A DNA stretch of 64,000 nucleotides, from assembly GCF_947488025.1 (NCBI RefSeq), contig NZ_CANKYS010000013.1:1-64000 (forward strand), read 5' to 3'. The DNA is from an uncultured Nocardioides sp. GTDB lineage: Bacteria; Actinomycetota; Actinomycetes; Propionibacteriales; Nocardioidaceae. This document shows, piece after piece, positions 57,058 through 64,000 of this stretch (position 1 is the stretch's first letter; the number at the start of each line of letters is the position of its first letter). The translations under genes and the position numbers were made by a program. The notes beneath the pieces were generated by a model, which worked only from the letters and a program-made list of their open reading frames with translations, did not search any database and had not been told where the DNA came from.

Positions 57058-58500
57058 GTGTCGAAGATCTCGAGGCTCGTGGGGAGTCTCTGCCTGGTGC
57101 TCGTGGCCTCGTTCGGGCTGGTCGGCCCCGGGCAGGCCGTGTCGGGCGCCGACGCGCCCGCGGCGAGCAAGCCCAAGCCGAAGAAGTGGGAGGCGCCGAG
57201 CGGGCCCTTCTTCAACGACCCCCACCGCGCGAAGGGGCACTTCACGATCGAGCGACGGGTGATCGACACGATCAGGAACACCCCCAAGGGGTCGACCATC
57301 CGGATCGCCATCTACTCCCTCGACCGTGTCCCCGTCTCCAGTGCGCTCGTCGCGGCGCACCGGCGGGGCGTCCGGGTGCAGATGCTGCTCAACGACCACT
57401 GGGAGAACCGTGCGGTGAAGATGCTGCGCGACGAGGTCGGCAAGAACCCGCGGCGCGACAGCTTCGTCTACAAGTGCAAGCAGAGCTGCCGGGGGGCGGC
57501 CAACGAGTTCAACAACCTGCACACGAAGTTCTACCTCTTCAGCGAGGCCGGAAAGTCCGAGGACGTCATCGCCGTCGGCTCGGCCAACATGACGCGCAAC
57601 GCCGCCATCCACCAGTGGAACGACCTCTACTACACCGACGGAGACCACGAGCTGTTCCGCCAGTTCGTCGGGCTGTTCAACGACATGCGCAAGGACTACG
57701 ACACCCGCCAGGAGCCGATCGGATTCTGCGGCACCCCGGCCAACGGCGTGGCGTGCGACGACTCCGTCGACAAGCACACGGCCGTCGCGTTCCCGAGGGT
57801 CTCGAGGCCGAAGGACGACCTCGTGGTGCAGCTGCTCGACCGGGTCCAGTGCCTGACGCCCGACCCGGTGACCGGCACGGTGAAGCGCACCCGCCTGGCC
57901 CTGTCGATGCACACCATGCGCGGGGCTCGCGGCGACTACCTCGCCGAGGCCATCCGGCAGAAGTGGGTGCAGGGCTGCGACGTGCGGGTCACCTACGGGC
58001 TCATCGGCTACCACACGAAGGGCGTCATTGCCGCCCCGACCAAGCGGGGCAGGATCCCCCTCCGGTCGACCGGCATGGACTACAACACCGAGGACAACTT
58101 CGACCTCAACAACGACGGCGTCGACGACCTCATCCTCGACTACTACAGCCACCAGAAGTACCTGGTCGTCCAGGGCACCTACAACGGCGTGCCGGACTCG
58201 TCGATGGTGCTGACCGGGTCGGTCAACTGGTCGAGCCTGAGCACGGCCAACGACGAGGTCTGGTTCACCGTGCGGGGCGCCGTGGTGGCGAAGAAGTACC
58301 TCAGGAACTTCGACTACCAGTGGAACAACACCCGCAACACCCGCAACGCCTACACGACGACGTACGCCAACTTCCGCGTGCGTCGCACCGTGCGGCAGCC
58401 GGACGGCACCGTGCGCACCGTCTGGCGGACCGTGCGACGTCCCGTCACGACGGTGGAGCCGGACCGCTACCTGCCGGGCCCCTACTGGGAGGCCGACTGA
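57058..58500 (+). CDS. Secreted phospholipase-D-family protein
   Basis: 480 residues from GTG 57058 (G-rich RBS upstream; possible -10 TATGCT at 57021). A Sec signal (VGSLCLVLVASFGLVGPGQAVSGADA) is followed by two HKD motifs: HTKFYLFSEAG...VIAVGSANMTRNA and SHQKYLVVQG...MVLTGSVNWSSLS. Both His-Lys pairs are present, so two half-sites form one active centre. The C-terminus has a short RRTVRQPDGTVRTVWRTVRRP repeat and aromatic tail. Such exported PLD-like proteins hydrolyse phosphodiesters (lipids, or nucleic acids in the Nuc branch); the substrate is open. It is divergent from imuA'. Confidence 0.83.
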   Translation: MSKISRLVGSLCLVLVASFGLVGPGQAVSGADAPAASKPKPKKWEAPSGPFFNDPHRAKGHFTIERRVIDTIRNTPKGSTIRIAIYSLDRVPVSSALVAAHRRGVRVQMLLNDHWENRAVKMLRDEVGKNPRRDSFVYKCKQSCRGAANEFNNLHTKFYLFSEAGKSEDVIAVGSANMTRNAAIHQWNDLYYTDGDHELFRQFVGLFNDMRKDYDTRQEPIGFCGTPANGVACDDSVDKHTAVAFPRVSRPKDDLVVQLLDRVQCLTPDPVTGTVKRTRLALSMHTMRGARGDYLAEAIRQKWVQGCDVRVTYGLIGYHTKGVIAAPTKRGRIPLRSTGMDYNTEDNFDLNNDGVDDLILDYYSHQKYLVVQGTYNGVPDSSMVLTGSVNWSSLSTANDEVWFTVRGAVVAKKYLRNFDYQWNNTRNTRNAYTTTYANFRVRRTVRQPDGTVRTVWRTVRRPVTTVEPDRYLPGPYWEAD

Positions 58501-58535
58501 CCGTCCGCCTCACGCCCCCGGCCATGGCCCTGGTC

Positions 58536-58826
58536 TCAGGCTGCAGGGACCGGGCCGGAGCGGGGGTGGGCGACGACGCGCCTGAGGATGCGGCCCACCT
58601 GTGAGTGGGGGAGGCCGACGAGGTCGGCGACCTGCTGCTGGGTCTGCTCGTCCACCAGGCGCCACCCCAGGGCACGCCGCGCGCGCTCGGGGAGCCCGCT
58701 CGCGGCGGCGCCCAGCACGAGCCGGGCCTCCACGGACTGCGGTCCGCGGTCGACCCACCCCACCAGGTCCGCGATCGTCAGGGCGCGGTCCGGCGCTTCG
58801 GACAGCTCCGCGATGCTCGTGGTCAT
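58536..58826 (-). CDS. Small sigma-region-4-like HTH protein
   Basis: 96 residues from ATG 58826, which has GGAGGAG at the right distance. The C-terminal half is a helix-turn-helix (ERARRALGWRLVDEQTQQQVADLVGLPHSQVGRILRRVV) resembling sigma-70 region 4 or an anti-sigma-like DNA-binding tail. The N-terminal half is acidic (TTSIAELSEAPDRALTIADLVGWVDRGPQSVEARLVLGAA). No region 2 is present, so it is not a full sigma factor. A pair of TGTCCA direct repeats 105-121 bases upstream may be its control site. Confidence 0.6.
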   Translation of the reverse strand: MTTSIAELSEAPDRALTIADLVGWVDRGPQSVEARLVLGAAASGLPERARRALGWRLVDEQTQQQVADLVGLPHSQVGRILRRVVAHPRSGPVPAA

Positions 58827-58930
58827 CAGATCTCCTCCCGGCGGTCGGTCGTGTGGCCCGGCCCGCGCACGGGTCGTGGGACGACTCTGACGTGTCGCCG
58901 GGCTGCTCGACAGCCGAAAAGCGAAAACCA

Positions 58931-58947
58931 TGGACAAACCTTGGACA
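58931..58947 (-). promoter_or_regulatory. TGTCCA direct repeat upstream of HTH gene
   Basis: TGTCCA occurs twice on the minus strand, 11 bases apart start to start (TGTCCAAGGTTTGTCCA), in an AT-richer patch of the 220-base gap upstream of the small HTH gene. Spacing by one helical turn suggests a protein site. An A-rich run (GAAAAGCGAAAACC on plus) adjoins it. Confidence 0.35.
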
Positions 58948-58981
58948 CGCCGGAGTCCCGCGCCGACCCCTCAGCGCCCGA

Positions 58982-59014
58982 ACGGACCCGGGGAACCGCT
59001 GGTCCCGGGTCCGT
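58982..59014. terminator. Hairpin after the YceI pseudogene
   Basis: Inverted repeat with perfect 11-base arms (ACGGACCCGGG / CCCGGGTCCGT) and an 11-base loop, located 34 bases downstream of the YceI stop on the minus strand. A plausible terminator for it, without a U-run. Confidence 0.5.
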
Positions 59015-59047
59015 ACGCGCTGGAGGTGCTGGCGCTCCGCGAGGTGA

Positions 59048-59397
59048 TCAGGCGTTCTTGATCGCGGAGATGTCGAGCTCGAGCTTGATCTTCTCCGAGA
59101 CCAGGACGCCACCGGTCTCGAGCGCGGCGTTCCAGGACAGGTCCCAGTCCTTGCGGTTGATGGTGGTCGCGCCCTCGAAGCCCACCGGGTGTTGCCGAAC
59201 GGGTCGATCGCGGTGCCGGTCTCCTCGAAGGGGATGGTGACCGACCGGGTGGTGCCCTTGATGGTCAGGTCGCCGGTGACGGTCCACTCGGCGCCGTCAC
59301 GCTCGACGGAGGTCGACGCGAAGGCGATCGCGTCGTGGTTCTCGACGTCGAAGAAGTCGGCGGAGACCAGGTGGCCGTCTGTGTGATCCGCGCCTCA
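59048..59397 (-). pseudogene. YceI-family protein, 5'-truncated and frameshifted
   Basis: Minus-strand translation from about 59391 gives ADHTDGHLVSADFFDVENHDAIAFAST... TVTGDLTIKGTTRSVTIPFEETGTAIDPFGNTR. After that one base is missing (the text reads ACCCGGTGGGC where ACCCGGGTGGGC is expected, near 59187), and the frame resumes as GFEGATTINRKDWDLSWNAALETGGVLVSEKIKLELDISAIKNA. YceI proteins bind polyisoprenoids or lipids. The first 65-70 residues, including the start, are absent: a stop codon and then the terminator of the cat operon occupy their place. Two independent lesions indicate a dead gene. Confidence 0.8.
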
Positions 59398-59401
59398 CGC
59401 C

Positions 59402-59437
59402 GACGGCCCGGCCTCCAGGGAGGGAGGCCGGGCCGTC
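59402..59437 (-). terminator. Terminator of the cat operon
   Basis: A perfect 15-base inverted repeat (arms start GACGGCCCGG and end CCGGGCCGTC) with a six-base loop AGGGAG, eight bases after the catC stop. The strongest hairpin in the window by stem length among coding-strand ends. Confidence 0.85.
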
Positions 59438-59445
59438 GCGACGTG

Positions 59446-59724
59446 TCAGGCGATCGACGAGGGGTGCTTCGCCAGCGGTGTGACCGAGATGTCCATGTAG
59501 GGGAAGAGCGGAAGACCGGACAGCAGGTCGTGGAGCGCGTCGTTCGACTCGACGTCGAAGATCGAGACGTTGGCGTACTCGCCCACGATCCGCCACAGGT
59601 GCGGCCAGCGGCCCGAGCGCTGCACCTCCTCGGCGTACGCCTTCTCCCGCGCGACCAGGTCGGCCTTGACCTCCGGGTCCATGTCGAGCGGGATCCGGAC
59701 GTCCATGCGCACGTGGTAGAGCAC
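59446..59724 (-). CDS. catC: Muconolactone delta-isomerase
   Basis: This 92-residue enzyme converts muconolactone to beta-ketoadipate enol-lactone, the third step of catechol ortho-cleavage. It begins MLYHVRMDVRIPLDMDPEVKADLVAREKAYAEEVQRSGRWPHLWRIVGEYANVSIFDVESNDALHDLLSGLPLFPYMDISVTPL, a full-length match to the ferredoxin-like CatC fold, which forms decamers. It lies six bases downstream of catA and is the last gene of the operon before a strong terminator. Confidence 0.95.
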   Translation of the reverse strand: MLYHVRMDVRIPLDMDPEVKADLVAREKAYAEEVQRSGRWPHLWRIVGEYANVSIFDVESNDALHDLLSGLPLFPYMDISVTPLAKHPSSIA

Positions 59725-59730
59725 CGGCGC

Positions 59731-60630
59731 TCAGCCCTTCACGGGGTCGAGGACGAAGCCGTAGGTGACCTTCGCGGAGCCGTCGGCCTGCTGCTGCGGG
59801 TCGAGGATCAGCTCGGGCTTCACGGCCGACGCGATGTCGTCGTCGTTGTGCTCGTCGCCGGGGAAGTAGAGCTGGGCCGTGAGGAGCTCGTGGCCGGGTG
59901 CGGAGACCTTGACGTGCAGGTGGGCGGGACGCCAGGCGTGCCAGCCGGCCGCGGCGATGAGCTTGCCGCACGAGCCGTCGGTGGGGATCTGGTACGGCGC
60001 GGGCTGCACCGTGGTGATCTCGAAGTACCCGTCGGCGTCGGTGGTGAAGCTGCCGCGCAGGTTCCACTCGGGGATGCCGGGGGCGAACTGCGAGTAGAAG
60101 CCGTCGTCGTCGGCGTGCCAGAGCTCGACCTTGGCCCCGCCGAGGGCGGACCCGTCGCACGAGGTGACCTGACCGCTCCACACGAGCGGGGTGCCGCCCT
60201 CGTCGTCGCGCATGGGGATGGTGCCCGTCGCGCCCCGTTCGGGGGCGTCCGGGACGTAGTAGGGCCCTTCGATCGAGCCCTTGTTGCCCTCGCGGTGCTC
60301 GGTCGCGACGTCCTCGACGACGTGCTCGAGCCAGACGTCGAGGAAGAGCGGCCACTCACCGTCCTCGCCCACGCCGATCAGCCACGCCTTGAGAGCATTG
60401 AATTCGTCGTAGGTGACCTTGTGCGTGCGCACCGTCGTGTAGATCGCCTCGAGCACCTCGCGGGCCAGGGTGTCGACGCGCTCGGCGGGGACGTCCTTCA
60501 CCGCGGCGTACGGCGACTTGTCGGCGTGGAAGCGCTCGGTCGCGCTGGCGCCGGAGGCGGCGGCGGAGGCCTTCTCGGTCTCGGTCTCGGTCTCGGTCTC
60601 GTTCTCGTTCTCGTTCAGGGTGGTGCTCAT
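59731..60630 (-). CDS. catA: Catechol 1,2-dioxygenase
   Basis: This 299-residue intradiol dioxygenase opens catechol to cis,cis-muconate with Fe(III). ATG 60630 has AAGGAG seven bases upstream. The dimerisation helices occupy the N-part. Iron ligands are in GPYYVPDAP (Tyr), APYQIPTDG (Tyr) and RPAHLHVKV (two His). The first 20 residues are unusual: an acidic Asn-Glu/Thr-Glu alternation (NENENETETETETE) encoded by hexamer repeats, which is not part of the family fold. It stands between catB and catC. Confidence 0.95.
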   Translation of the reverse strand: MSTTLNENENETETETETEKASAAASGASATERFHADKSPYAAVKDVPAERVDTLAREVLEAIYTTVRTHKVTYDEFNALKAWLIGVGEDGEWPLFLDVWLEHVVEDVATEHREGNKGSIEGPYYVPDAPERGATGTIPMRDDEGGTPLVWSGQVTSCDGSALGGAKVELWHADDDGFYSQFAPGIPEWNLRGSFTTDADGYFEITTVQPAPYQIPTDGSCGKLIAAAGWHAWRPAHLHVKVSAPGHELLTAQLYFPGDEHNDDDIASAVKPELILDPQQQADGSAKVTYGFVLDPVKG

Positions 60631-60683
60631 GGTGGGGCTCCTTGCTCGGGATGGGGAGGTGCGAGTGTGGTGCTGGTTGCGCG

Positions 60684-61784
60684 TCAGTCCTGGCGGTAGC
60701 GCGCGAGCTTGTCGGGGTCGATGACCGCGCCGAGCCCGGGCCCGGACCGGGCGACGAGCTGGCCGCCGCGGATCTCGAGCGGGTCGGCGAGCAGGTCGTC
60801 GGTCATGTCGAGGAAGTTGGACAGCTCGCCCGCGCGGCGCGAGGTGAGCTCGAAGGCCGAGCCGAACGCGAGGGAGCACAGCGAGCCGAGCTGGCCGTCG
60901 ATCTGGTTGCCCATGACGAGCTCGATGCCGAGGCCCTCGGCGAGGTGGTGGACCCGGCGGCTGGCGGTGAAGCCGGTGCGCGCGGTCTTGATGCTGGCTG
61001 CGGTGGCCGATCCGCCGAGGATCTCTCGGGTCACCTCCGCCGGCGTCACGACCGACTCGTCGGCGATGAACGGCACGTCGAGCTGCTGCACCAGCCAGCG
61101 GCGACCGAGCACGTCGTCGGCCGGGCACAGCTCCTCGGCGAACGTCAGCCCGAGGTCGGCCATCTCGTGCATCGCCCGCGCGGACTCCGAGGCCGACCAG
61201 CCGCGGTTGCCATCGACGTACAGCTCGACGTCGTCGCCCAGACCCTCGCGCAGGGCGCGTACGACGGCCGTGTCGAGGCGGTAGGGGCGGCGGCCGACCT
61301 TCACCTTGAAGGTGGTGATGCCGTAGGTGTCACGCATCCGCTCGGCCTCGGCGAGCATCGCCGACGGCTCGTCGAAGCCGAGCATGTGGGAGACGTGCAT
61401 CCGGTCGGTGTAGCCGCCGAGCAGCTCGGTGACGCTGTAGCCGAGCGACTGGCCGAGCGCGTCCCAGATCGCCATGTCGAGCGCCGACTTCGCGGTGGGG
61501 TTGCCGATCGTGCGCGAGAGCCGGGTGTGGATCTGCTCGCGCTCCATCAGGTCGAGACCGACTACCTGTCCGGCGAAGATGGTGTCGATGACCGCGACGA
61601 TGCCGGCCTGCGTCTCGCCGTAGGTGAACGGCCGCGGAGGCGCCTCGGCGACGCCGACGACGCCGTCGTCGGTGGTCACGCGGACGAGCACGTGCTCGGC
61701 GACGTGCACCTCGCCGCTCGCGAACCTGAGGGGCTTGCGGTAGGGGATGGCGAACGGGATCGCCTCCACCAGGGTGATCTTCAT
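60684..61784 (-). CDS. catB: Muconate cycloisomerase
   Basis: This 366-residue enolase-superfamily enzyme converts cis,cis-muconate to muconolactone with Mn2+/Mg2+. The catalytic K-x-K is in TTFKVKVGRRP. Metal ligands are D in LYVDGNRGWS, E in FAEELCPADD and D/E in FIADESVVT. The N-terminal capping domain starts MKITLVEAIPFAIPYRKPLRFASGEV. The start overlaps the stop of the LysR-type gene (ATGA), so regulator and enzyme are translated from the same message. catA begins 54 bases downstream. Confidence 0.95.
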   Translation of the reverse strand: MKITLVEAIPFAIPYRKPLRFASGEVHVAEHVLVRVTTDDGVVGVAEAPPRPFTYGETQAGIVAVIDTIFAGQVVGLDLMEREQIHTRLSRTIGNPTAKSALDMAIWDALGQSLGYSVTELLGGYTDRMHVSHMLGFDEPSAMLAEAERMRDTYGITTFKVKVGRRPYRLDTAVVRALREGLGDDVELYVDGNRGWSASESARAMHEMADLGLTFAEELCPADDVLGRRWLVQQLDVPFIADESVVTPAEVTREILGGSATAASIKTARTGFTASRRVHHLAEGLGIELVMGNQIDGQLGSLCSLAFGSAFELTSRRAGELSNFLDMTDDLLADPLEIRGGQLVARSGPGLGAVIDPDKLARYRQD

Positions 61785-62710
61785 CGGACGACCTCGTCGG
61801 GCTCGGGGGTGGTGGCGGGGGAGCCGGGGTGGTCGGTGCCGTCGTCGGCGAGGGCGTCGAGGACGGCGAGCACGGCCGGGTTCGTCTCGTCGGCGCGCCA
61901 GACGAGTGCGAGGTCGACGGTGGGGGCGTCGGTGACCTCTCGGAAGACGACTCCCGCGAGGGGCGCGGCGCGCACGGAGGCGGGCACCAGGGCGACACCG
62001 AGGTCGGCGGCGACCAGCGGGAGCAGGACCGAGATCCCGGCCGCCTCGTGCTCGCGGATCGGGACGAAGTCGACCTCTCTGGCGCCACGCAGGATCGCGT
62101 CGTTGACGGCAGAGTCCGGGCCGGAGAAGAGGACGAACCGCTCCGTGCGCAGGTCGCCCATCGCGATGCTCGGCTGCTGGGCCAGGGCGTGGTCCTCGGC
62201 GACCGCCAGCACCAGAGGCTCGGTCGACAGGGTGCGCGAGGCCAGCCCGTCACCGGCCATCGGCGGTCGGAGGACGCCGAGGTCGAGGGTGCCGTCGTGG
62301 AGCCCGTCGACCTGGGCGGGGGTGAGGAGGTCGGCGTGGATCTCCAGGCCCATGCCGGGCAGCGCGCGCTTGACGGTGCGCGCCATGCGGGGGAGCTCGG
62401 TGTGGGCGGCACTGCCGGTGAAGGCGATCCGGACGAGTCCCTGCCGGCCGGCCGCGATGCGTCGTACGCCCCGGGTGGCGGCCTCGACCGACTCGAGGAT
62501 GCGGGCCACCTCCAGCTGGAAGAACTCGCCGGCCGGCGTGAGCCGCACCTGGCGGGTGGTCCGGGCGAAGAGGGGGGTCCCGAGCTCGGCCTCGAGCTGG
62601 CGGATCGACTGCGAGAGCGCGGGCTGCGCCATGTGGAGACGCTCGGCCGCCCGACCGAAGTGGCGGGTGTCGGCCACTTCGGCGAAGTAGCGCAGGTGTC
62701 GCAGCTCCAT
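61781..62710 (-). CDS. LysR-family regulator of catechol degradation (CatR-like)
   Basis: 309 residues from ATG 62710 (AGAGGG upstream). The winged HTH is MELRHLRYFAEVADTRHFGRAAERLHMAQPALSQSIRQLEAELGTPLFARTTRQVRLT; the rest is the periplasmic-binding-like effector domain (RIAFTGSAAHTELPRM...). CatR and related proteins respond to cis,cis-muconate. Unusually for the family it is not divergent from catB but lies in front of it in the same direction with overlapping codons, so it is part of the operon it probably controls. Confidence 0.88.
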   Translation of the reverse strand: MELRHLRYFAEVADTRHFGRAAERLHMAQPALSQSIRQLEAELGTPLFARTTRQVRLTPAGEFFQLEVARILESVEAATRGVRRIAAGRQGLVRIAFTGSAAHTELPRMARTVKRALPGMGLEIHADLLTPAQVDGLHDGTLDLGVLRPPMAGDGLASRTLSTEPLVLAVAEDHALAQQPSIAMGDLRTERFVLFSGPDSAVNDAILRGAREVDFVPIREHEAAGISVLLPLVAADLGVALVPASVRAAPLAGVVFREVTDAPTVDLALVWRADETNPAVLAVLDALADDGTDHPGSPATTPEPDEVVR

Positions 62711-62794
62711 CACGGACCCTCTCGTGTGGTGGTGATCACGTGCCTCGACGGTAAGTCGGGTGATTGATCGAGCACAAGGTCGCATCTGGGGCTG

Positions 62795-62817
62795 ATTGAT
62801 CGGTGGCATCGATCAAT
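62795..62817. promoter_or_regulatory. LysR-type operator of the cat operon
   Basis: ATTGATCG-N7-CGATCAAT is a perfect 8-base inverted repeat with the T-N11-A core of LysR boxes, 85 bases upstream of the regulator start. A further half-site TGATTGATCG at 62761-62770 lies 24 bases nearer the gene, the usual place for an activation site. Confidence 0.75.
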
Positions 62818-62857
62818 GCGGGTCTTGTGGTTCGAGGGGCGCTGCCTTCGTGCGCAG

Positions 62858-62887
62858 CGAGGCCCCCTCCCGCGGGAGGGGGCCTCG
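62858..62887. terminator. Perfect 30-base palindrome, terminator
   Basis: A perfect palindrome with 15-base arms (beginning CGAGGCCCCC), located 17 bases after the stop of the endonuclease-family gene on the minus strand. It separates that gene from the cat promoter region. Confidence 0.75.
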
Positions 62888-62904
62888 ATGCGTGATGGAC
62901 GTGG

Positions 62905-64000
62905 TCAGCGGCGGGCGGGCACCACCAGGCGTGCGGCCACGCCGGCGTGGTCCGAGGGCCACAGGCCCGACGCGGTCATGTCGGCCGGGTCGTCGCCAAT
63001 GATGTGGGCGCGCGCGGCCTTGACGTCCCGGCTGTGCAGGACCAGGTCGATCCGCGAGGTGAGCGGGTTGTCCGGGTCGGTGAGGGTCGCGCCGAGGCAG
63101 CAAGTGAAGCCCGGGTCGCCCGGGTGGGTCCGCGGCCACGCATCGGCTCCGACGCCCGCCAGGAGGCGGGTGTACGCCGGCGCGTCCGGCGCGTCCGAGT
63201 TGTAGTCACCGACGTAGACCATCGGCAGGCTGCCGAGCTCCGTCGCGAGCGCGGCCTGGGCGGCGAGCAGCTCGCCGACCTGGGCGACACGGACCTGCTC
63301 GCCGTCGATCCCGGGGACGCCGAAGGCCTCGAGGTGGGAGTTGACGAAGCGGAACGTCGACTTGCCCACCCTCAGGTCGGCCGAGCCCCAGCCGCGCGCC
63401 ACGGGCAGCAGGTCGCCGTCGTAGGGGAAGCTGATGATGTTCTCGAAGGTGCCGGTGCGCGCGTTGGTCGCGGCGACGTCGTCCCGGACGATGATCACGT
63501 CGCGGTCGGCGAGGCTCACCGCCCGCGTGGGGAACGTGGCGGTCGGGCTCGCGAGGTAGGGGATCGGCGGCGACGAGAAGTTGCGGGCGGTCGCCCCGGC
63601 GACCTCGCTGTAGTCGGCGCCGCGCTCCTCGAGGGCGTCGAGCAGCAGGTCGAGGAAGTCGTAGGCGACGGTCGGGTTGCTCGTCGTGCGGTCGAGGGGG
63701 TTGTAGGCGAACGTCGTCCAGGTGGTGACCTCCTGCAGTCCCACGGCATCGGGGTCGGCCGCCACGATCTCGTCGGCGATCGCCCCCATCCGCTCCTCGG
63801 GTCGCGTCGCCTGGACAGCGGCCCACGTCTGCGTCGCCGCTCCGACGACGGCGGCGTTGTTGCCGCTGGCGAGGGCGAGCAGGATGGGCGTCAGCTCGGC
63901 GCCGAGGTAGAGGTTGCGCGTCATCACCGTGGCGGTGCGGGCCGGCGTGCCCTGCCCGGCGCCCGGAGGGCCGGCATGGACGCTCGCGCTGGGCACCAGT
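62905..64000 (-). CDS. Endonuclease/exonuclease/phosphatase-family protein, 5' end outside window
   Basis: At least 365 residues; the frame is open at the window edge. A GTG at 63996 is possible but the true start, probably with a signal peptide, is likely beyond the window. EEP-fold motifs are MTRNLYLGAELTP (Asn), DAVGLQEVTTW (catalytic Glu), FRFVNSHLEAFG, VYVGDYNSDAPD (Asp/Asn), SRIDLVLHS and the C-terminal SDHAGVAARL (Asp-His). All catalytic residues are present. Members include extracellular nucleases, sphingomyelinases and phosphatases; the substrate is not evident here. Confidence 0.8.
   Translation of the reverse strand, partial: LVPSASVHAGPPGAGQGTPARTATVMTRNLYLGAELTPILLALASGNNAAVVGAATQTWAAVQATRPEERMGAIADEIVAADPDAVGLQEVTTWTTFAYNPLDRTTSNPTVAYDFLDLLLDALEERGADYSEVAGATARNFSSPPIPYLASPTATFPTRAVSLADRDVIIVRDDVAATNARTGTFENIISFPYDGDLLPVARGWGSADLRVGKSTFRFVNSHLEAFGVPGIDGEQVRVAQVGELLAAQAALATELGSLPMVYVGDYNSDAPDAPAYTRLLAGVGADAWPRTHPGDPGFTCCLGATLTDPDNPLTSRIDLVLHSRDVKAARAHIIGDDPADMTASGLWPSDHAGVAARLVVPARR

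Overview
This window is about 70% GC and densely packed, with no gene-free stretch longer than about 250 bases. Gene content (DnaE2/ImuA'/ImuB mutasome, ClgR-like regulator, ANTAR protein, DosS/DosR-type dormancy genes, ATGA/GTGA overlaps, GTG starts) points to an actinobacterium. The mix of Entner-Doudoroff, catechol and dormancy genes is compatible with Nocardioides or a close relative, but the genus is an inference.

Layout. 0-1.1 kb: an IS3-type transposase gene with only the tail of its orfA. 1.1-3.4 kb: a short operon of WXG100/ESX-like small protein, a large WXG-plus-glycine-zipper protein and a PH-like membrane protein, ended by a strong hairpin. 3.6-8.8 kb: small membrane proteins, two overlapping lipoprotein genes, an MDR oxidoreductase, a DUF2256-DUF3253 fusion and a sulfotransferase-like gene. 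8.9-10.4 kb: a clpP pair whose second member has lost two of three catalytic residues, facing a ClgR/PopR-like regulator. 10.5-13.7 kb: two divergent signalling operons (NarL-type regulator plus a small protein; receiver-only regulator plus PAS-GAF histidine kinase). 13.9-17.7 kb: SelO, release factor 3 and a GAF-ANTAR protein. 17.7-23.1 kb: a ROK regulator divergent from zwf-edd-eda, a complete Entner-Doudoroff operon. 23.1-27.3 kb: TetR plus membrane protein, a secreted GH16 glucanase-like enzyme, and an MFS exporter.

27.5-44.7 kb is a coherent hypoxia/dormancy island resembling the Mycobacterium DosR regulon in content: a haem-GAF DosS-like kinase, two DosR-like regulators, two P2-type ATPases, two tandem universal stress proteins, DUF1918 (Rv0569-like) and DUF1876 (Rv1738-like) proteins, PEP synthase, class I aldolase and a frameshifted zinc alcohol dehydrogenase. 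Six intergenic sites sharing a GGGNCNNNGGTCCC-type core sit in front of these transcription units and may be the operator of the system.

44.7-51.2 kb is a surface-glycan locus (GT-C-like membrane enzyme, Wzx-like flippase, methyltransferase, sugar aminotransferase, sulfotransferase, GT2), with the last four in an overlapping or tightly packed minus-strand operon. 51.2-56.9 kb is the SOS mutasome imuA'-imuB-dnaE2 behind a perfect LexA box. 57-59.4 kb holds a secreted phospholipase-D-like protein, a small sigma-region-4-like protein and a broken YceI gene. 59.4-62.8 kb is the catechol ortho-cleavage operon catR-catB-catA-catC, with a LysR-type palindrome upstream. The window ends inside an endonuclease/exonuclease/phosphatase-family gene.
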